Origin: Subsaxibacter sp. CAU 1640
GTDB lineage: Bacteria > Bacteroidota > Bacteroidia > Flavobacteriales > Flavobacteriaceae
DNA length: 64,000 bases
Assembly: GCF_023156585.1 (NCBI RefSeq)
Contig: NZ_JALNMI010000003.1
Span: 310,001 to 374,000, forward strand
Reading direction: 5' to 3'
The notes under the pieces were generated by a model. That model ran no database searches. It saw only the letters and a program-made list of their open reading frames with translations, and was not told the origin of the DNA. Shown here in pieces: positions 35,470 to 44,606 of this stretch (the stretch's first letter is position 1; every line of letters starts with the position of its first letter). The position numbers were made by a program, and so were the translations under genes.

Positions 35470-36858
35470 CTAAATATTTGCAACAGCCTTAATTTCAGCA
35501 ATAATCTTATCAGCCAACTCATCAGCTTCTTGTTGCGATGGTGCTTCGGTATAGATTCTAATTATTGGTTCTGTGTTGCTTTTTCTCAAATGCACCCAAC
35601 TATTACTAAAATCAATTTTAACACCATCAATGGTATTGATATTCTCATTTTGATAGCGCTCTTCCATAGCTTTTAAAATAGCGTCAACATCAAGTCCTGG
35701 TGTCAATTCAATTTTCTTTTTGCTCATAAAATAGTTTGGATAGCTAGCTCTCAACTCGCTGGTGCTCATTCGTTTTTCTGCTAAAAGACTCAAAAACAAT
35801 GCAATCCCTACAAGTGCATCACGTCCATAGTGCAATTCAGGATAAATAATTCCTCCATTGCCTTCGCCTCCAATAATGGCATTATTCTTTTTCATTATCT
35901 CTACAACATTTACCTCACCTACAGCACTTGCCTGATAGTTGCCACCGTGTTTTTCCGTGACATCCTTCAACGCTCTTGTAGAACTCATATTGCTGACCGT
36001 ATTGCCTGGAGTTTTACCCAACACATAGTCTGCACAAGCCACTAACGTGTATTCTTCACCAAACATCTCGCCTTTTTCGTCCATAAATGCCAATCTATCA
36101 ACATCTGGATCGACCACAATACCTAAATATGCCCGTTCTTTTACAACAGCATTTGCCAAATCTCCCAAATGCTCCTTAAGAGGTTCAGGATTGTGAGGGA
36201 AATGGCCATTTGGTTCGCAATACAACTTTATAGTATCAACTCCCAAACGGTCCAGCAACAATGGCACGGCAATGCCTCCAGTAGAATTAACGCCATCTAC
36301 AACCACTTTAAAATTGGCATCTTCAATGGCTTTTTTATTCACCAAAGGCATTTTCAATACTTCATCAATATGCATATCGATGTAAGCTTGATTTTTGGTA
36401 ATCTTTCCAAGGCTATCCACATCAGAAAAATTCATTTGGTCTGTTTCGGCAATCTCTAAAATTTTTGCGCCATCGTCGCCACTTAAGAACTCACCTTTTG
36501 CATTCAACAATTTAAGAGCATTCCATTGTTTTGGGTTATGACTTGCAGTCAAAATGATGCCACCATCAGCGTGTTCCATCGGCACCGCAACTTCAACAGT
36601 CGGTGTGGTTGACAAGCCTAAATCGATAACGTGGATTCCTAAACCAACCAATGTATTCATTACCAAATTCTGAATCATTTCACCAGAAATACGTGCGTCT
36701 CTACCAACCACTACCCTATAGTTTTCTTTGTTTCGTTGCTGTTTGATCCAAACGCCATAGGCAGATGCAAATTTTACGGCGTCAATTGGTGTCAAATTGT
36801 CTCCAACAGCACCTCCAATGGTTCCCCTGATTCCTGAAATTGATTTTATAAGTGTCAT
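35470..36858 (-). CDS. glmM: Phosphoglucosamine mutase
   Basis: The 462-residue protein has the alpha-D-phosphohexomutase domains: SGIRGTIGG at the start, the phosphoserine loop ILTASHNPKQWNALK near residue 100, the metal loop VVDPDVDRLAF near 245, the sugar loop GGEGNGGIIYP near 330 and the phosphate-binding RKSNTEPIIRIYTEA near the end. It converts glucosamine-6-phosphate to the 1-phosphate for UDP-GlcNAc, peptidoglycan and LPS synthesis. The phosphomannomutase/phosphoglucomutase family is close, so substrate range is not fully certain. A CAAATATA at 36882-36889, read in reverse as TATATTTG, is a likely -7 box. Confidence 0.85.
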   Translation of the reverse strand: MTLIKSISGIRGTIGGAVGDNLTPIDAVKFASAYGVWIKQQRNKENYRVVVGRDARISGEMIQNLVMNTLVGLGIHVIDLGLSTTPTVEVAVPMEHADGGIILTASHNPKQWNALKLLNAKGEFLSGDDGAKILEIAETDQMNFSDVDSLGKITKNQAYIDMHIDEVLKMPLVNKKAIEDANFKVVVDGVNSTGGIAVPLLLDRLGVDTIKLYCEPNGHFPHNPEPLKEHLGDLANAVVKERAYLGIVVDPDVDRLAFMDEKGEMFGEEYTLVACADYVLGKTPGNTVSNMSSTRALKDVTEKHGGNYQASAVGEVNVVEIMKKNNAIIGGEGNGGIIYPELHYGRDALVGIALFLSLLAEKRMSTSELRASYPNYFMSKKKIELTPGLDVDAILKAMEERYQNENINTIDGVKIDFSNSWVHLRKSNTEPIIRIYTEAPSQQEADELADKIIAEIKAVANI

Positions 36859-36936
36859 AGATTGATTTTCGGTTTAAAAAGCAAATATACAATTCAAAAA
36901 CCGTAAACCTAACCTCTTAATTTGTAATTTAGACGA

Positions 36937-37548
36937 ATGAATTTTTTGGCTCACATTTATCTTTCTGGAGAAAACGAATTGGTAACAATCGGTAATTTTA
37001 TTGCGGATGGCATAAGGGGAAAACAGCACAAAAAATTTCCAGAACAGATACAAGTTGGGATTTTGTTGCATCGACAGATTGATACTTTTACAGATGCGCA
37101 TCCCATTGTAAGACAGAGCACTAAAAGGCTACACAAAAACTACAGCCATTATAGCGGTGTTATTGTTGATATTTTGTATGACCATTTTCTGGCTAAAAAC
37201 TGGTCGAAATATTCAAACGAACCTTTGGACAGTTATGTAGAACGTTTTTATGAAAGTCTTGAAAAAAATTTTGAAATACTACCATCAAGAATTCAAAAGA
37301 TGATGCCGTATATGATGGCAGATAATTGGTTGTTGAATTATGCCAACATCGAAGGCATACAGAATGTATTGAATGGAATGAATCGTCGCACGAGGAATAT
37401 TTCTGGTATGGACAGAGCCACTTCTGAATTGAAAGAATTTTATACCGAATTTGAACAGGAATTCACAGATTTTTTTGAAGAATTACGAGCCTTTTCAGCC
37501 TTAAAACTAAAAGAGATAGAAGCTTCATTCAAACTCAAGAATATATGA
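36937..37548 (+). CDS. acpH: Acyl carrier protein phosphodiesterase
   Basis: The 203-residue protein matches the AcpH family: MNFLAHIYLSGENELVTIGN, FIADGIRG, VGILLHRQIDTFTDAHP and YSGVIVDILYDHFLAKNW, an HD-related set of His and Asp residues that bind metal. AcpH removes the 4'-phosphopantetheine group from holo-ACP. It is divergent from glmM (78 bases) and overlaps the next gene by 4 bases (ATGA type), which implies translational coupling. Confidence 0.88.
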   Translation: MNFLAHIYLSGENELVTIGNFIADGIRGKQHKKFPEQIQVGILLHRQIDTFTDAHPIVRQSTKRLHKNYSHYSGVIVDILYDHFLAKNWSKYSNEPLDSYVERFYESLEKNFEILPSRIQKMMPYMMADNWLLNYANIEGIQNVLNGMNRRTRNISGMDRATSELKEFYTEFEQEFTDFFEELRAFSALKLKEIEASFKLKNI

Positions 37549-38270
37549 AGAAAAAACAAAAAAAAATATTGAAAATCATCGCAGGAACCATTATCTTCTT
37601 GACATTGCCTACGTTGTTACTGTTTGGTTTTTTATATCTGAAATATGACGAGGATTTGCCTGTTGGTATCAAAGGAGAAAAGGCAGAACAATTGGCAAAC
37701 AAAATGCTCACTGCACTTGATTCTGAAAGCTATAAAAACACTGAGTATATTGAGTGGACTTTCAAAAAAAGACATCATTTCAAATGGAAAAAAAATAAAG
37801 CCACTTGCACAGTCTACTGGGAAGATTATAAAGTAGATTTAAATTTTAAAAACACAGAAAAAAGCAAAGCTTTCGTTCATAATTTTGAAGTTGTGGATGA
37901 ACAGGCAGAAGAACTAATTGACAAAGCGACAAAACTGTTCAACAATGATTCTTTTTGGTTAGTGGCGCCCTATAAAATATTTGATGAAGGCACCGAACGA
38001 AGCATCGTTACATTGGATAATGGAAGCGATGCTTTATTGGTAACCTATACTTCAGGCGGCTCAACACCTGGCGATTCTTATCTATGGCACTTGGATAAAG
38101 ATGGAAAACCTGTAAGCTTTCAAATGTGGGTAGATATTCTTCCAATTGACGGATTGAAAGCAACTTGGAATCATTGGACCACAACTGAAAGCGGTGCTCA
38201 ATTACCTACTTTTCATAAAATGATGGTTTTAGGGCTTGAGATTACAGACATTAAAGGCATCAGCAACTAA
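37545..38270 (+). CDS. Membrane-anchored protein of unknown function
   Basis: The 241-residue protein has a basic start (seven Lys in the first ten residues), then one membrane segment (IIAGTIIFLTLPTLLLFGFL) and an external part of about 200 residues rich in Trp and aromatic residues (YIEWTFKKRHHFKWKK, DSFWLVAPYKIFDEG, WNHWTTTESG). The external part is predicted to be mostly beta-strand and reminds of periplasmic lipid-binding beta-sheet folds, but I cannot name a family with certainty. It overlaps the end of acpH and its stop overlaps the stop of the convergent gene by 4 bases. Confidence 0.75.
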   Translation: MKKKQKKILKIIAGTIIFLTLPTLLLFGFLYLKYDEDLPVGIKGEKAEQLANKMLTALDSESYKNTEYIEWTFKKRHHFKWKKNKATCTVYWEDYKVDLNFKNTEKSKAFVHNFEVVDEQAEELIDKATKLFNNDSFWLVAPYKIFDEGTERSIVTLDNGSDALLVTYTSGGSTPGDSYLWHLDKDGKPVSFQMWVDILPIDGLKATWNHWTTTESGAQLPTFHKMMVLGLEITDIKGISN

Positions 38271-38602
38271 ATCTTCACGATGCCTTTTACTTTTCCTGTG
38301 CTACAATCCAGAAGTAAAGCTTCACCTTTTTTAACACCATAAGTTCCTATTGGCACTTGATACTTTCCAACGCCATTACTCGATGACAGCAAAGTGATTT
38401 TAGTGCCATCACGTGAATCAACCATAGGATTTTTGCAAGATTGACCGTCTAGCGAGACATTAGCTGGCGCACTAAATTCTTCTGGCGTATTTTCAGCCTG
38501 TCGAATTACATTCTGATTGTTCATTGTTGAATTTGCTGTTTTGCAGTTGACAAAAATCAAAAGCATTAGCAACGCTTTTATCGGAGTGAAATTTAGTCTC
38601 AT
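38267..38602 (-). CDS. Small secreted protein or lipoprotein, unknown function
   Basis: The 111-residue protein has an N-terminal signal segment (IKALLMLLIFVNCKT). Cys20 could be a lipid site but the residue before it, Asn, is not usual in a lipobox. The mature part has two cysteines (SLDGQSCKNPMVD and LLLDCSTGKVKG) that could form a disulfide, and a beta-rich pattern (KITLLSSSNGVGKYQVPIGT). No family recognised. It converges on and overlaps the 37545-38270 gene. Confidence 0.65.
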   Translation of the reverse strand: MRLNFTPIKALLMLLIFVNCKTANSTMNNQNVIRQAENTPEEFSAPANVSLDGQSCKNPMVDSRDGTKITLLSSSNGVGKYQVPIGTYGVKKGEALLLDCSTGKVKGIVKI

Positions 38603-38682
38603 AATTCAATAGATTAGTGAATTAAAAGTAATCAATTTTCAAATCCAAAATATAATTGCAAGGAGAATTTTTCTTGAGAATT

Positions 38683-39207
38683 TTATGACCCTTTCTGCCC
38701 TACAAAATGATGGTCTTTGTGCTTAAAAAGCACGTTGAAAGTGGTTAAACTTCCATAGCATCTCGTAATATATTGCTGCAAATCGATTTTTTCCTGTTCA
38801 TCAAGATTGCTGCTATTGATTTTTTGTTCCATCACACGCAGTCTATCTCTCAACATTGTAATCTTATGAAAAAAGGTATCGATAGGCACTTCACTTGCTT
38901 TTAAATTGGTATCGGCTGGTTCCAAAATCAGTTTTCCGCCCTTAAACTTATCTGCAATGGTAACGGCTTCGCTCACATCGCTCCATTTTCTCAAAATAGA
39001 TTTCAGCGTGCGCTCCACTTCATAAAAACTGATGGTATCCACATCATCTTCAGCAGCCTCGATGACTTCAAATTCACTATCCAATTCAATTGTTTCCAAT
39101 CCGTTGTCTATAAACGTCACCCAATAATGTCTTGACGTCACATTTGTAATGACACCTTTTCCAAATTCGTTATGATTTATGCGAGAGCCTATGCCTAAAA
39201 GTTTCAT
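38683..39207 (-). CDS. Conserved-looking hypothetical protein with SH3/Tudor-like N-terminus
   Basis: The 174-residue cytoplasmic protein starts with INHNEFGKGVITNVTSRHYW and VTFIDNGLETIEL, which look like the small beta-barrel (Tudor-like) module at the C-terminus of PcrA/UvrD helicases, including the one encoded at 60996-63311 in this window (HMRFGKGEVLKIEG, INFEHGGVKKLLL). The rest is helical, with many charged residues and a final HKDHHFVGQKGS. No catalytic motif is seen. It lies divergent from uvrA, which makes a nucleic-acid or transcription-repair link possible but unproven. Confidence 0.68.
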   Translation of the reverse strand: MKLLGIGSRINHNEFGKGVITNVTSRHYWVTFIDNGLETIELDSEFEVIEAAEDDVDTISFYEVERTLKSILRKWSDVSEAVTIADKFKGGKLILEPADTNLKASEVPIDTFFHKITMLRDRLRVMEQKINSSNLDEQEKIDLQQYITRCYGSLTTFNVLFKHKDHHFVGQKGS

Positions 39208-39285
39208 ATTTTATGTATTTTGATTTGCTTCACAATAATACTAAATCCGTCTTATACCTTCACAAGAAATTAACATCTAAAATTG

Positions 39286-39293
39286 TACCTTTG
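39286..39293 (+). promoter_or_regulatory. -7 box of uvrA
   Basis: TACCTTTG matches TAnnTTTG, 36 bases before the chosen uvrA start. No convincing TTG at -33. Confidence 0.4.
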
Positions 39294-39328
39294 CATCTTT
39301 GTCAAAAATAGTCCATTTATCAAATTCA

Positions 39329-42163
39329 ATGAGCCAATTCGAAGATAATATTGAGGTTAAAGGCGCCAGAGTTCATAACCTAAAAAATATCGATGTGTCC
39401 ATTCCCAGGGAAAAACTTGTAGTCATTACAGGTCTTTCAGGAAGTGGCAAGTCGTCATTGGCTTTTGATACGATTTATGCCGAAGGACAACGACGTTATA
39501 TTGAAACATTTTCGGCTTATGCACGGCAATTTTTAGGTGGATTGGAGCGACCAGATGTCGATAAAATAGATGGTCTCTCTCCAGTTATCGCCATTGAGCA
39601 AAAAACTACCAGCAAATCGCCACGTTCTACCGTTGGGACGATTACTGAAATTTATGATTTTCTCCGTTTGTTGTTTGCAAGGGCAAGTGATGCCTACAGT
39701 TATAATACTGGCGAAAAAATGGTAAGCTATAGCGATGAGCAGATTCAAAGTCTTATTAAAGAACATTTTAACGGCAAGCGCATCAATATTTTGGCGCCTG
39801 TGGTTCGTTCACGTAAAGGTCATTATCGTGAATTGTTTGAGCAAATTGCCAAACAAGGATTTGTAAAAGTCAGAACCGATGGCGAAGTGAAAGACCTTGT
39901 GAAAGGAATGAAACTGGACCGTTACAAAACACACGATATCGAAATTGTCATTGACCGTTTGAAGATTGATGATTCTGCCGATAATGATAAACGCCTGTCC
40001 GAAAGTATTCATACAGCGATGTATCACGGCGAAGATGTGCTGATGGTTCTTGACCAAGACACAGAAGAAGTGCGGTATTTCAGTCGAAATTTGATGTGTC
40101 CATCTTCGGGAATTTCTTATCCAAATCCAGAGCCAAATAATTTTTCATTCAACTCACCAAAAGGTGCTTGCCCTAAATGCAATGGTATTGGAAAGTTGTA
40201 TCAGGTAAATGAGAAAAAGATTGTTCCAGATGAAAACCTCTCTATAAAAGCTGGTGCTTTGGCACCTCACGGACCTTATAAAAACAGTTGGATTTTTAAG
40301 CAATTTGAAACGATTGCACAACGCTACAATTTTGAATTGACCGACCCTTACAAATCGATTCCTGCAGAAGCAAAAAAACTGATTTTGTATGGCGGAAATG
40401 AAAAGTTTTCTGTGGAAAGCAAAACATTAGGTGTCACTCGCGATTATAAAATCGATTTTGAAGGTGTTGCCAATTTCATCGAAAATCAGTTCAATAATTC
40501 AGATTCGGCCTCTTTGACGCGTTGGGCAAAAGAATATATGGACAAAGTAAAGTGTGATGAATGCGATGGCACAAGGCTGCGTCAAGAATCGCTTTATTTT
40601 AAAGTGAATGGACAAAATATTGCTGAACTTGCAAACAAAGACATTGTTGATTTAGCTGAATGGTTCGGGAATTTATCGTCACATTTGACAGATAAACAAC
40701 TTCAAATTTCAGAAGAAATCATCAAGGAAATCAGAACACGTCTTCAATTTCTGTTGGATGTTGGGCTCGATTATTTGTCCTTGAACAGAAACTCAAAATC
40801 ATTGTCTGGTGGTGAAGCGCAACGCATTAGATTGGCCACTCAAATTGGCTCTCAACTGGTTGGTGTACTTTATATTCTCGATGAGCCTAGTATTGGTTTG
40901 CATCAACGGGACAATGAAAAATTGATAAAATCTTTGGTTTCCTTAAGAGATATTGGCAACTCCGTCATAGTTGTGGAACACGACAAAGATATGATAGAAT
41001 CTGCCGACTATGTGATTGATATTGGTCCGAAAGCAGGAAAGTATGGCGGCGAAATCATCAGTATTGGTTCGCCCAAAGAATTGCTGACACATCATACGCT
41101 GACGGCAGATTATTTGAATGGCACCAAAGAGATTGCAGTGCCGAAAAAACGTCGGGAAGGAAATGGCAAGTTCATCGAACTGAAAGGCTGTACTGGTAAT
41201 AACTTAAAGAATGTTTCGGTCAAATTTCCATTGGGCAAAATGATTGGTGTCACTGGTGTTTCTGGTAGTGGTAAATCGACCTTAATCAATGAGACGCTCT
41301 ACCCTATTATGAATGCTCATTACTTTAATGGTGTCAAAAAACCGATGCCTTACAAGAGCATTTCTGGTTTGGAGCACATTGATAAAGTCATCGACATTAA
41401 CCAATCTCCTATTGGGCGAACACCAAGAAGTAATCCTGCAACGTACACAAAAACGTTTGACGAAATCCGAAGTTTGTTTGCCAAAGTTCCAGAAGCGATG
41501 ATTCGAGGTTATAAACCAGGACGATTCAGTTTTAATGTGGCTGGTGGACGCTGTGAAACCTGTCAAGGCGGTGGTTTAAGAGTGATTGAAATGAATTTCC
41601 TTCCAGATGTGTATGTGGAATGTGAAACCTGCCAAGGCAAACGTTTTAACCGCGAAACTTTAGAAATTCGCTACAAGAGCAAATCTATCAGCGATGTATT
41701 GGAAATGACCATCAACGAGGCTGTGGAATTTTTTGAGCACATCCCTAAAATCCATAAAAAACTCAAAACCATACAAGATGTTGGTTTGGGCTACATCACT
41801 TTGGGTCAACAAAGTACAACGCTTTCAGGAGGTGAGGCGCAACGGATTAAATTGGCCACCGAATTGAGTAAACGCGACACCGGAAACACGTTCTATATTC
41901 TTGACGAACCCACAACAGGACTTCATTTTGAAGATATCAGAGTACTGATGAATGTGCTTAATAAATTGGTAAATAAAGGAAATACTATTCTGATTATCGA
42001 GCATAACCTGGACGTTATCAAAACAGTGGACTATATTATTGATGTTGGTTATGAAGGCGGTAAAGGTGGCGGGCAAATCATTGCAGAAGGTACTCCTGAA
42101 GAGGTTGCGAAGCACAAAAAGAGTTACACTGCTAAATTTTTGAAGAAAGAGTTATCAAATTGA
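39329..42163 (+). CDS. uvrA: Excinuclease ABC subunit A
   Basis: I use the ATG at 39329 (944 residues); the TTG at 39299 would lie almost on the -7 box. The protein has two ABC ATPase halves. Half one has [20 protein letters not shown] near residue 33, a zinc module with CPKCNGIGK, and signature [12 protein letters not shown] near 492. Half two has [14 protein letters not shown] near 640, the zinc site CETCQGG and [10 protein letters not shown], and [12 protein letters not shown] near 831. UvrA dimer finds DNA damage and loads UvrB. Length is typical, no missing motif. Confidence 0.97.
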   Translation: MSQFEDNIEVKGARVHNLKNIDVSIPREKLVVITGLSGSGKSSLAFDTIYAEGQRRYIETFSAYARQFLGGLERPDVDKIDGLSPVIAIEQKTTSKSPRSTVGTITEIYDFLRLLFARASDAYSYNTGEKMVSYSDEQIQSLIKEHFNGKRINILAPVVRSRKGHYRELFEQIAKQGFVKVRTDGEVKDLVKGMKLDRYKTHDIEIVIDRLKIDDSADNDKRLSESIHTAMYHGEDVLMVLDQDTEEVRYFSRNLMCPSSGISYPNPEPNNFSFNSPKGACPKCNGIGKLYQVNEKKIVPDENLSIKAGALAPHGPYKNSWIFKQFETIAQRYNFELTDPYKSIPAEAKKLILYGGNEKFSVESKTLGVTRDYKIDFEGVANFIENQFNNSDSASLTRWAKEYMDKVKCDECDGTRLRQESLYFKVNGQNIAELANKDIVDLAEWFGNLSSHLTDKQLQISEEIIKEIRTRLQFLLDVGLDYLSLNRNSKSLSGGEAQRIRLATQIGSQLVGVLYILDEPSIGLHQRDNEKLIKSLVSLRDIGNSVIVVEHDKDMIESADYVIDIGPKAGKYGGEIISIGSPKELLTHHTLTADYLNGTKEIAVPKKRREGNGKFIELKGCTGNNLKNVSVKFPLGKMIGVTGVSGSGKSTLINETLYPIMNAHYFNGVKKPMPYKSISGLEHIDKVIDINQSPIGRTPRSNPATYTKTFDEIRSLFAKVPEAMIRGYKPGRFSFNVAGGRCETCQGGGLRVIEMNFLPDVYVECETCQGKRFNRETLEIRYKSKSISDVLEMTINEAVEFFEHIPKIHKKLKTIQDVGLGYITLGQQSTTLSGGEAQRIKLATELSKRDTGNTFYILDEPTTGLHFEDIRVLMNVLNKLVNKGNTILIIEHNLDVIKTVDYIIDVGYEGGKGGGQIIAEGTPEEVAKHKKSYTAKFLKKELSN

Positions 42164-42235
42164 CGATTTCTTCCAGAATGTCTTGAATATTGTCAATTTT
42201 TAAAGATATTAACCATCATTTTGTGATTGCGTTAA

Positions 42236-42478
<243 letters not shown>

Positions 42479-42500
42479 AAAACACCTAATAAATGATCCA

Positions 42501-42530
42501 AAAGGCAAATCGAACGATTTGCCTTTTTTT
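42501..42530 (+). terminator. Strong intrinsic terminator
   Basis: AAAGGCAAATCG (42501-42512) and CGATTTGCCTTT (42515-42526) form a perfect 12-base stem with a very short loop, followed by eight or more T with one C. Confidence 0.92.
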
Positions 42531-42570
42531 TCTTTTAAAAACAAATAATCCTATCTTAATTTGTCACTAA

Positions 42571-42601
42571 TTGTCATTTCTGCTTATTTCTTTTAAATTT
42601 G
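42571..42601 (+). promoter_or_regulatory. Bacteroidota-type promoter of the LOG-family gene
   Basis: TTG (42571-42573), 20 bases, TAAATTTG (42594-42601) matches the consensus exactly. The start codon is 46 bases downstream. It may also serve the two genes after it, which are closely spaced. Confidence 0.65.
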
Positions 42602-42646
42602 TCGGTTTGAAAAAACGAACCAACTACAGACATTAATAAGATATAT

Positions 42647-43336
42647 ATGAGACTAGAGAAACATAACAAAGCATGGAATGAGATAAAAACCAACGATTCT
42701 TGGGCAATTTTCAAAATCATGGGTGAATTTGTCAATGGTTATGAAAAACTGAGTAAAATAGGTCCTTGCGTTTCCATTTTCGGATCTGCACGCACCAAGC
42801 CCGAACATAAATACTATAAGTTGGCCGAAGAAGTTGCGAAAAAAATTGTTGAGCATGGATATGGTGTCATAACTGGCGGCGGTCCTGGTATCATGGAAGC
42901 TGGAAACAAAGGCGCTCATATTGCAGGAGGAACTTCGGTAGGTTTAAATATTGAATTACCTTTTGAACAGCACGATAATCCTTATATTGATCCTGATAAA
43001 AGCTTGGATTTTGATTACTTCTTCGTTCGAAAAGTAATGTTTGTAAAATATTCTCAAGGTTTTGTCGTAATGCCTGGTGGTTTTGGAACTTTAGACGAAC
43101 TTTTTGAAGCGATTACATTGATCCAAACCAATAAAATAGAAAAATTCCCAATTATTCTTGTAGGAACAGATTTTTGGACTGGTTTAATGGATTGGGTAAA
43201 AGCTACGCTGTTGGATTCATTTATGAATATCAGTCCAAAGGATTTAGACTTGGTCCATTTAGTGGACACTCCAGATGAAGTGATAGAAATCTTGGATAGT
43301 TTCTATAAAGAGTACGAATTGAGTCCGAACTTCTAA
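42647..43336 (+). CDS. LOG-family protein (TIGR00730-type nucleotide phosphoribohydrolase)
   Basis: The 229-residue protein has a Rossmann-like fold with ITGGGPGIMEAGNKGA near residue 83 and the phosphate-binding PGGFGTLDELFEAITL near 143, the paired motifs of the LOG/lysine-decarboxylase-like family. Family members cleave nucleoside monophosphates such as cytokinin ribotides or AMP to the free base and ribose 5-phosphate. The old label lysine decarboxylase is not supported by activity data for this family. It is 4 bases ahead of the secreted nuclease-like gene. Confidence 0.9.
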   Translation: MRLEKHNKAWNEIKTNDSWAIFKIMGEFVNGYEKLSKIGPCVSIFGSARTKPEHKYYKLAEEVAKKIVEHGYGVITGGGPGIMEAGNKGAHIAGGTSVGLNIELPFEQHDNPYIDPDKSLDFDYFFVRKVMFVKYSQGFVVMPGGFGTLDELFEAITLIQTNKIEKFPIILVGTDFWTGLMDWVKATLLDSFMNISPKDLDLVHLVDTPDEVIEILDSFYKEYELSPNF

Positions 43337-43340
43337 ATTA

Positions 43341-44606
43341 ATGAAGCGTAAATCAATCATTTTAATCTTATGTTGTGTTTTCGGGCTCAAGGGTTTGTCT
43401 GCACAAGAAACTTTTAAAATGATGTTTTACAATTTGCTCAATTACCCCTTGCAGGATGTGCCAACCAATCGTATCCAATATTTACAGATTGTTTTGGCAG
43501 ATTACCAACCTGATGTTTTTATGGTTTGCGAACTCAACAATGAGAATGCATCCAATGACATTTTAACGATGCTGCAAACCATCAATCCCTCTTATTCAAA
43601 AGCCGTTTTTGTCAATAATACTTCCGATGATTTAATTAGTGACCAAAATGATTTGCAAAACATGCTGTATTATGATAGCGACAAGTTCATTCTAGAAAGT
43701 CAAAGCGTAGTTACGACGATTTATAGGGATTTCAATCATTATAAATTGAAATTAAATACTTTAGAACAAGGCACTAATCCATTATATATTGATGCTATTG
43801 TCTGTCATTTAAAGGCTTCAAGTGGTTTTGAAAACGAGCAAGATAGATTACAGATGGTCAATGATTTGGTTGCGTATTTAGAAACCTTCCCTTCCGATAG
43901 CAATGTAGTATTGGCAGGTGATTTTAATATGTATACAAGTTCTGAAAGCGGTTTTCAAGAACTAGTAGATGCTACCAATAACATCACTTTTACCGATCCT
44001 GCCGATCGCGTTGGAAGTTGGCACAGTAACGCAACTTATATTGACGTGATGACGCAATCAACACGTACTCAAACCGGTCTTGGTGGTGCAACAGGTGGTT
44101 TTGACGATCGTTTTGATTTCATTTTAACCTCTGAAAACCTCATCACAAATACCGATTTATTTTACGTGTCCAATAGCTATAAAGTATTCGGTAACAACGC
44201 AGTGGCCAGTTGTTTTAACAGGGAAATCAACTCGATGGAATGTGGTGGCGGCATTTATTCTTTTCCTATTAGAGATGCTTTATACAATTTTAGCGACCAC
44301 CTTCCCGTTACTATAGAGTTAGAAACCAACCAAACTTTGGGCACAAATGAGTTTGTACGGCAGAAACCTCTAGAATTTATTGATGGTAATATGGTGGAAA
44401 CTACTTTACGACTAAAATTTAACAATCAATCAATATCTAATCAAACTTTAAACGTTTATGACAGTCTTGGTAAGCAAGTGAAAGTCCTAAATACACACAA
44501 CTCGATGTACATTAATGAGGACGTTACCATGTTGGCAACTGGAATGTACTACATCGTTTCACCTCAATTGAATATGAAACCTTTAAAGTTTGTTGTAGTA
44601 AATTGA
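43341..44606 (+). CDS. Secreted endonuclease/exonuclease/phosphatase-family protein with T9SS tail
   Basis: The 421-residue protein has a signal peptide (ending GLSAQ) and the EEP fold motifs in order: MFYNLLNYP, VCELNNENA with the metal Glu, AIVCHLKASSG, LAGDFNMYTSSESG and SDHLPVTIEL near the end of the domain at about 330. Residues of about 350-421 (TLNVYDSLGKQVKVL, LATGMYYIVSP, KPLKFVVVN) look like a type-A T9SS sorting domain. It is probably released or held at the surface and may act on nucleic acids, phospholipids or phosphate esters. Its stop overlaps the next start (TTGA). Confidence 0.85.
   Translation: MKRKSIILILCCVFGLKGLSAQETFKMMFYNLLNYPLQDVPTNRIQYLQIVLADYQPDVFMVCELNNENASNDILTMLQTINPSYSKAVFVNNTSDDLISDQNDLQNMLYYDSDKFILESQSVVTTIYRDFNHYKLKLNTLEQGTNPLYIDAIVCHLKASSGFENEQDRLQMVNDLVAYLETFPSDSNVVLAGDFNMYTSSESGFQELVDATNNITFTDPADRVGSWHSNATYIDVMTQSTRTQTGLGGATGGFDDRFDFILTSENLITNTDLFYVSNSYKVFGNNAVASCFNREINSMECGGGIYSFPIRDALYNFSDHLPVTIELETNQTLGTNEFVRQKPLEFIDGNMVETTLRLKFNNQSISNQTLNVYDSLGKQVKVLNTHNSMYINEDVTMLATGMYYIVSPQLNMKPLKFVVVN

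Noticed and set aside
39299-39328. TTG start for uvrA thirty bases upstream.
   Set aside because: The -7 box at 39286-39293 would place the transcript start at or past that codon, and UvrA proteins usually begin near the ATG at 39329.
42647-43336. Calling the LOG-family protein a lysine decarboxylase.
   Set aside because: The PGGxGT motif is for nucleotide phosphate binding, and the old label is not supported by known activities of the family.
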